Shown one piece after another: positions 7,403 through 9,681 of a stretch of DNA of 9,681 bases. The translations under genes were made by a program, and so were the position numbers. Each line of letters starts with the position of its first letter. Position 1 is the first letter of the stretch. Below the pieces are notes generated by a model. The model was not told where the DNA came from. It did not search any database and saw only the letters and a list, made by a program, of their open reading frames with translations. The stretch is from Alphaproteobacteria bacterium (GTDB lineage Bacteria > Pseudomonadota > Alphaproteobacteria > UBA6615), in assembly GCA_017643325.1 (NCBI GenBank), contig JAEPNS010000101.1:1-9681 (forward strand), in the 5' to 3' direction.

Positions 7403-7490
7403 CCTCTACAGCGACGGGCCGTCGCGCATCGCGCTGGTCGCCGCAGCGATCGTCGCGCTGCTGATCAGCACCTTTTTCCTGTCGGCCTGA
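7395..7490 (+). CDS. 31-residue single-span membrane microprotein
   Basis: An ATG at 7395 inside the last codons of the bactofilin gene opens a second frame that runs to the TGA at 7488-7490. It encodes 31 residues: a short polar start (MRSLYSDGPSR) and a hydrophobic segment (about 12-30, IALVAAAIVALL followed by ISTFFLSA) long enough for one membrane span. The 8-base overlap with the bactofilin stop suggests translational coupling. A GGGAG at 7378-7382 lies 12 bases before the ATG, rather far. The downstream lipoprotein start is only 3 bases after the stop, so this frame fills the space between two real genes exactly. I recognise no family. The gene could be chance, but the fit to the gap and the clean hydrophobic profile argue for it. 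Confidence 0.6.
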   Translation: MRSLYSDGPSRIALVAAAIVALLISTFFLSA

Positions 7491-7493
7491 GGC

Positions 7494-7880
7494 ATGGCCG
7501 GCCGCCGGATTCTTCTGCTTGCCCTCGCCGCGGCGCTCGCCGGATGTTCGGCCGGCGGCGCCGGCCCGCAGGACAACCGATCCACGTCGGCCCGCGCGGC
7601 CACCCCCGCACAGAGCACCGCACCGGCCCGGCCCCGCGCCGACCTACAGGACCTTCTCGACGCGGATGAGGCGCGCGTGGACGGCTACCTCGGCCGGCCC
7701 CGGATCGTGCGCAACGAGGGGGCGGGCGAGATGCGCATGTACCGCAGCGAGGCCTGCGTGGTGCATGTATTCCTGTTCCCGCGCGCGGGCCGCCTGACGG
7801 CAGCGCATGTCGAAGCGCGCGCCGGCAACCGCCGTCTCGACCCCGACCAGACCGACGCCTGCATCGCCAGCTTTTCATAG
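7494..7880 (+). CDS. Small putative lipoprotein of unknown function
   Basis: The 128-residue product starts with a lipoprotein signal peptide: a basic MAGRR, a hydrophobic stretch, and the lipobox LAGC with the acylated cysteine at C18. A low-complexity Ala/Pro/Ser/Thr linker (about 19-48) would tether it to a membrane. A small C-terminal domain (about 49-128) follows, with DLLDADEARVDGYLGRP, then an E-G-x-G-E-M-R-M-Y stretch and EACVVHVFLF. This resembles small alphaproteobacterial envelope lipoproteins in which an 'LG.P' turn is followed by an aromatic-rich strand and a conserved cysteine; C88 and C123 could form a disulfide in the periplasm. No function is known to me. The ATG lies 3 bases after the microprotein stop, so it is probably in one transcript with the bactofilin. 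It converges on nth with a 6-base gap. Confidence 0.8.
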   Translation: MAGRRILLLALAAALAGCSAGGAGPQDNRSTSARAATPAQSTAPARPRADLQDLLDADEARVDGYLGRPRIVRNEGAGEMRMYRSEACVVHVFLFPRAGRLTAAHVEARAGNRRLDPDQTDACIASFS

Positions 7881-7886
7881 CGGCGC

Positions 7887-8534
7887 CTATTCGGCCGTCG
7901 TCTTCGCCTTGTAGGTGCACAGGTCGGCCACCCGGCACGCCGGGCAGTCCGGCTTGCGCGCCTTGCAGACATAGCGCCCGTGCAGGATCAGCCAGTGATG
8001 GGCGTGGCGCATGTAGGCGTCCGGCACCCGCTTCACCAGCTTGTCCTCCACGGCGCGCACGTTCTTGCCCGGCGCCAGGCCCGTGCGGTTCGACAGGCGG
8101 AAGATATGCGTGTCGACGGCCATCGTGTGTTCCCCGAACGCCGTGTTCAGCACCACGTTCGCCGTCTTCCGCCCGACACCGGGCAGCGCCTCCAGCGCCG
8201 CGCGGTCGCGCGGGACCTCGCCGTCATGCTCCTCGACCAGCTTCCGGCTGAGCGCGATCACGTTCTTCGCCTTGTTGCGGAACAGGCCGATCGTGCGGAT
8301 ATGCCGGATCAGTTCGTCCTCGCCGAGGGCGAGCATCTTCTGCGGGGTGTCGACGGTCTTGAACAGCTCCGACGTCGCCTTGTTCACGCCCGCGTCGGTG
8401 GCCTGGGCGGACAGGACGACAGCGACCAGAAGCGTGTAGGTGTTCCTGTAGTCGAGCTCGGTCTGCGGCTCGGGATTCGCCGCCGACAGGCGGGCGAAAA
8501 ACTCCTCGATCTGGTCTTTTTTCATCTGCGCCAT
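7887..8534 (-). CDS. nth: Endonuclease III (DNA glycosylase/AP lyase)
   Basis: This base-excision-repair enzyme removes oxidised pyrimidines and nicks the resulting abasic site. The 215-residue product carries the helix-hairpin-helix LPGVGRKTANVVLN with catalytic lysine K123, catalytic aspartate D141 in AVDTH, and the C-terminal [4Fe-4S] cluster ligands C190, C197, C200 and C206 in the C-x6-C-x2-C-x5-C arrangement. All key residues sit 3 positions later than in the E. coli enzyme (K120, D138, C187). An ATG at 8523-8525 (Met4) would therefore align exactly with the E. coli start. Neither start has a strong ribosome site; the longer is given. It is divergent from the DUF2244 gene with an 85-base gap; an arrangement of nth, DUF2244 and dapB is familiar from alphaproteobacteria. 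Confidence 0.97.
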   Translation of the reverse strand: MAQMKKDQIEEFFARLSAANPEPQTELDYRNTYTLLVAVVLSAQATDAGVNKATSELFKTVDTPQKMLALGEDELIRHIRTIGLFRNKAKNVIALSRKLVEEHDGEVPRDRAALEALPGVGRKTANVVLNTAFGEHTMAVDTHIFRLSNRTGLAPGKNVRAVEDKLVKRVPDAYMRHAHHWLILHGRYVCKARKPDCPACRVADLCTYKAKTTAE

Positions 8535-8588
8535 GGCGCGCCCAATGTAGCGGGATTCGGACCCGGCTGCGACAAAGCGCAGCTAGGC

Positions 8589-8605
8589 AGCGGCGCGCCG
8601 CCGCT
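8589..8605. repeat. GC-rich hairpin just upstream of the DUF2244 ribosome site
   Basis: AGCGGCG (8589-8595) and CGCCGCT (8599-8605) form a perfect 7-bp stem around a 3-base CGC loop. CTAG flanks it on both sides (8583-8586 and 8606-8609), extending the symmetry with a 2-base bulge on the left. It ends 14 bases before the DUF2244 ATG and abuts the likely AGGA ribosome site (8608-8611). No T-run follows, so it is not a standard terminator; in mRNA it could affect ribosome access. Confidence 0.4.
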
Positions 8606-8619
8606 CTAGGATTTCGGCC

Positions 8620-9120
8620 ATGGAACATGCCGAAAAGGACCCTCTGTTCGACGCGGTGCTCTACCCGCACCGCAGCCTGTCGCCGCGCGGCGTGCGGCGG
8701 CTGATCGTCGGCGTCGGCGGCGCGCTGACACTCGTCGCGCTGTATTTCACCGCGCTGGGCGCCTGGCCCGTGCTGCCCTTCTTCGGCTGCGAGTTGCTGC
8801 TCCTGGTCTGGGCGTTCCGCGCCAACGCGCGCGACGGACGCATGTTCGAGCGCCTGCGGCTGACCCCGGAAGAACTCACCGTCGCGCACGTGCGCCCGTC
8901 CGGCCGCGAGCACCGGCACCGCTTCGCGCCGCCGCACTGGCTGTCGGTCGATCTCGAATCCCGGCCCGGCGGTGACAACGCGCTCTGGCTTGCCAGCCAC
9001 GGGCGCTCGCTCCAGGTCGGGCGCTTCCTGACCCCGGAAGAGCGCACGGACCTCGCGGACGCGCTGCGCGATGCGCTGCGCCAGTTGCGGGGGAACGCGG
9101 GGCCTGCGACCCGGGGCTAG
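8620..9120 (+). CDS. DUF2244 domain integral membrane protein
   Basis: The 166-residue protein matches the pattern of the DUF2244 family (Pfam PF10003), inner-membrane proteins of unknown function common in alphaproteobacteria. The opening PLFDAVLYPHRSLSPRG (8-24) and LGAWPVLPFF (46-55) are family hallmarks. Two membrane spans (about 27-45 and 48-66) form a helical hairpin, followed by a charged cytoplasmic domain with RANARDGRMFERLRLTPEEL, HWLSVDLE, and the closing VGRFLTPEERTDLADAL. TAGGA (8607-8611) precedes the ATG by 8 bases. The upstream 85-base gap is shared with the divergent nth and holds a GC-rich hairpin. Its TAG stop overlaps the dapB stop on the other strand by 4 bases. No function can be assigned from sequence. 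Confidence 0.88.
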   Translation: MEHAEKDPLFDAVLYPHRSLSPRGVRRLIVGVGGALTLVALYFTALGAWPVLPFFGCELLLLVWAFRANARDGRMFERLRLTPEELTVAHVRPSGREHRHRFAPPHWLSVDLESRPGGDNALWLASHGRSLQVGRFLTPEERTDLADALRDALRQLRGNAGPATRG

Positions 9121-9681
9121 TCGCCCATCCCCAGGACGTCTGCCATCGCATAGAAGCCGGGTGCCCGCCCCCGGGTCCACAAGGCTGCGCGCACGGCCCC
9201 GCGCGCGAAAATGCCCCGGTCGGTGGCGCGGTGGGTGAGCTCAATGCGCTCGCCGGCGCCGGCGAACACCACCGTGTGCTCGCCCACCACGTCGCCCCCG
9301 CGCAGCGTCGCGAAGCCGATCCGCCCGCGCCCGCGTTCGCCGGTGATGCCCTCGCGCGAGAGCAGCTTCTCGGCGTCGAAATCGACCCCGCGCCCGGCCG
9401 CGGCCGCCTCGCCGAGGCTCAATGCCGTTCCCGATGGCGCGTCGATCTTGTGCCGGTGGTGCATCTCGACGATCTCGATGTCGAAATCCGGGTCGAGCGC
9501 GCGCGCAACCTGCCTGGTGAGCGCGAACAGCAGGTTGACGCCGCTCGACATGTTCGACGCCCAGACCACCGGGACCTGCTCCGACGCTGACTGAAGCGCC
9601 GCGCGGTGGGACTCCTCGAGGCCGGTGGTGCCCGCGACCAGCGCGCAGCCGTGCTCGCCCGCCAGTGCCGCGTGGGCCGCC
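9117..9681 (-). CDS. dapB: 4-hydroxy-tetrahydrodipicolinate reductase DapB (5'-truncated by window edge)
   Basis: DapB reduces 4-hydroxy-tetrahydrodipicolinate with NAD(P)H in the cytoplasm, on the pathway to meso-diaminopimelate and lysine. The frame is open from the right edge of the window to the TAG at 9117-9119 and gives 187 residues; the family is about 270, so the N-terminal NAD(P)H-binding glycine-loop is outside. Visible are the VAGTTG segment (GTTG at 9621-9632), the SNMSSGVNLL helix start, and the catalytic/substrate loop HHRHKID (9441-9461) followed by APSGTAL, which holds the proton-donating histidine and the lysine. RGGDVVGEHTV and a GERIELTHRATDR-then-FARGA stretch complete the C-terminal fold. 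A GTG inside the frame near 9569 is within the SNMSSGVN region and is not the start. Confidence 0.96.
   Translation of the reverse strand, partial: AAHAALAGEHGCALVAGTTGLEESHRAALQSASEQVPVVWASNMSSGVNLLFALTRQVARALDPDFDIEIVEMHHRHKIDAPSGTALSLGEAAAAGRGVDFDAEKLLSREGITGERGRGRIGFATLRGGDVVGEHTVVFAGAGERIELTHRATDRGIFARGAVRAALWTRGRAPGFYAMADVLGMGD

Overview
The window reads as a chromosomal stretch of a high-GC Gram-negative bacterium, most likely an alphaproteobacterium. The assignment rests on the strong GC bias of codon third positions, the pst-phoU-phoB gene order, a bactofilin, a DUF2244 protein between nth and dapB, and proteins that all read like alphaproteobacterial family members. No species can be named from the sequence alone. 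I see no insertion sequence, phage gene, CRISPR array, rRNA or complete tRNA.

Positions 1-2986 hold the 3' part of a phosphate-starvation operon on the + strand: pstA (5' end outside the window), pstB, phoU and phoB, with gaps of 1, 38 and 21 bases. PstA and PstB are the permease and ATPase of the high-affinity phosphate importer, PhoU passes the transporter's state to the sensor kinase, and PhoB is the output regulator. The expected partners PstS, PstC and the kinase PhoR are not in the window; they probably lie upstream. Positions 3115-4929 encode a secreted YejA-type peptide-binding protein without its permease or ATPase genes.

Positions 4948-5958 (- strand) encode a PfkB-family adenosine kinase, which diverges from an EI24/CysZ-like membrane protein (6096-6770, +). 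The 137-base gap between them has a good sigma70-type promoter for the kinase, with a perfect 9-bp inverted repeat at its -35 edge. An AT-richer gap (6771-6895) with two dyads follows. Then comes a compact + strand cluster: a bactofilin, a 31-residue single-span membrane microprotein whose start overlaps the bactofilin stop, and a small lipoprotein 3 bases further on. This cluster is the part of the window most likely to be under-described.

Positions 7887-9681 hold the DNA-repair enzyme nth (-), a DUF2244 membrane protein (+), and the C-terminal two thirds of dapB (-) for lysine/diaminopimelate synthesis. Genes are packed tightly on alternating strands: three convergent pairs are separated by 18, 6 and -4 bases, and the last pair shares one CTAG as both stop codons. 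Most of the window is ordinary core genome. I do not find a clear undescribed defence or mobile system, and the findings are modest leads.
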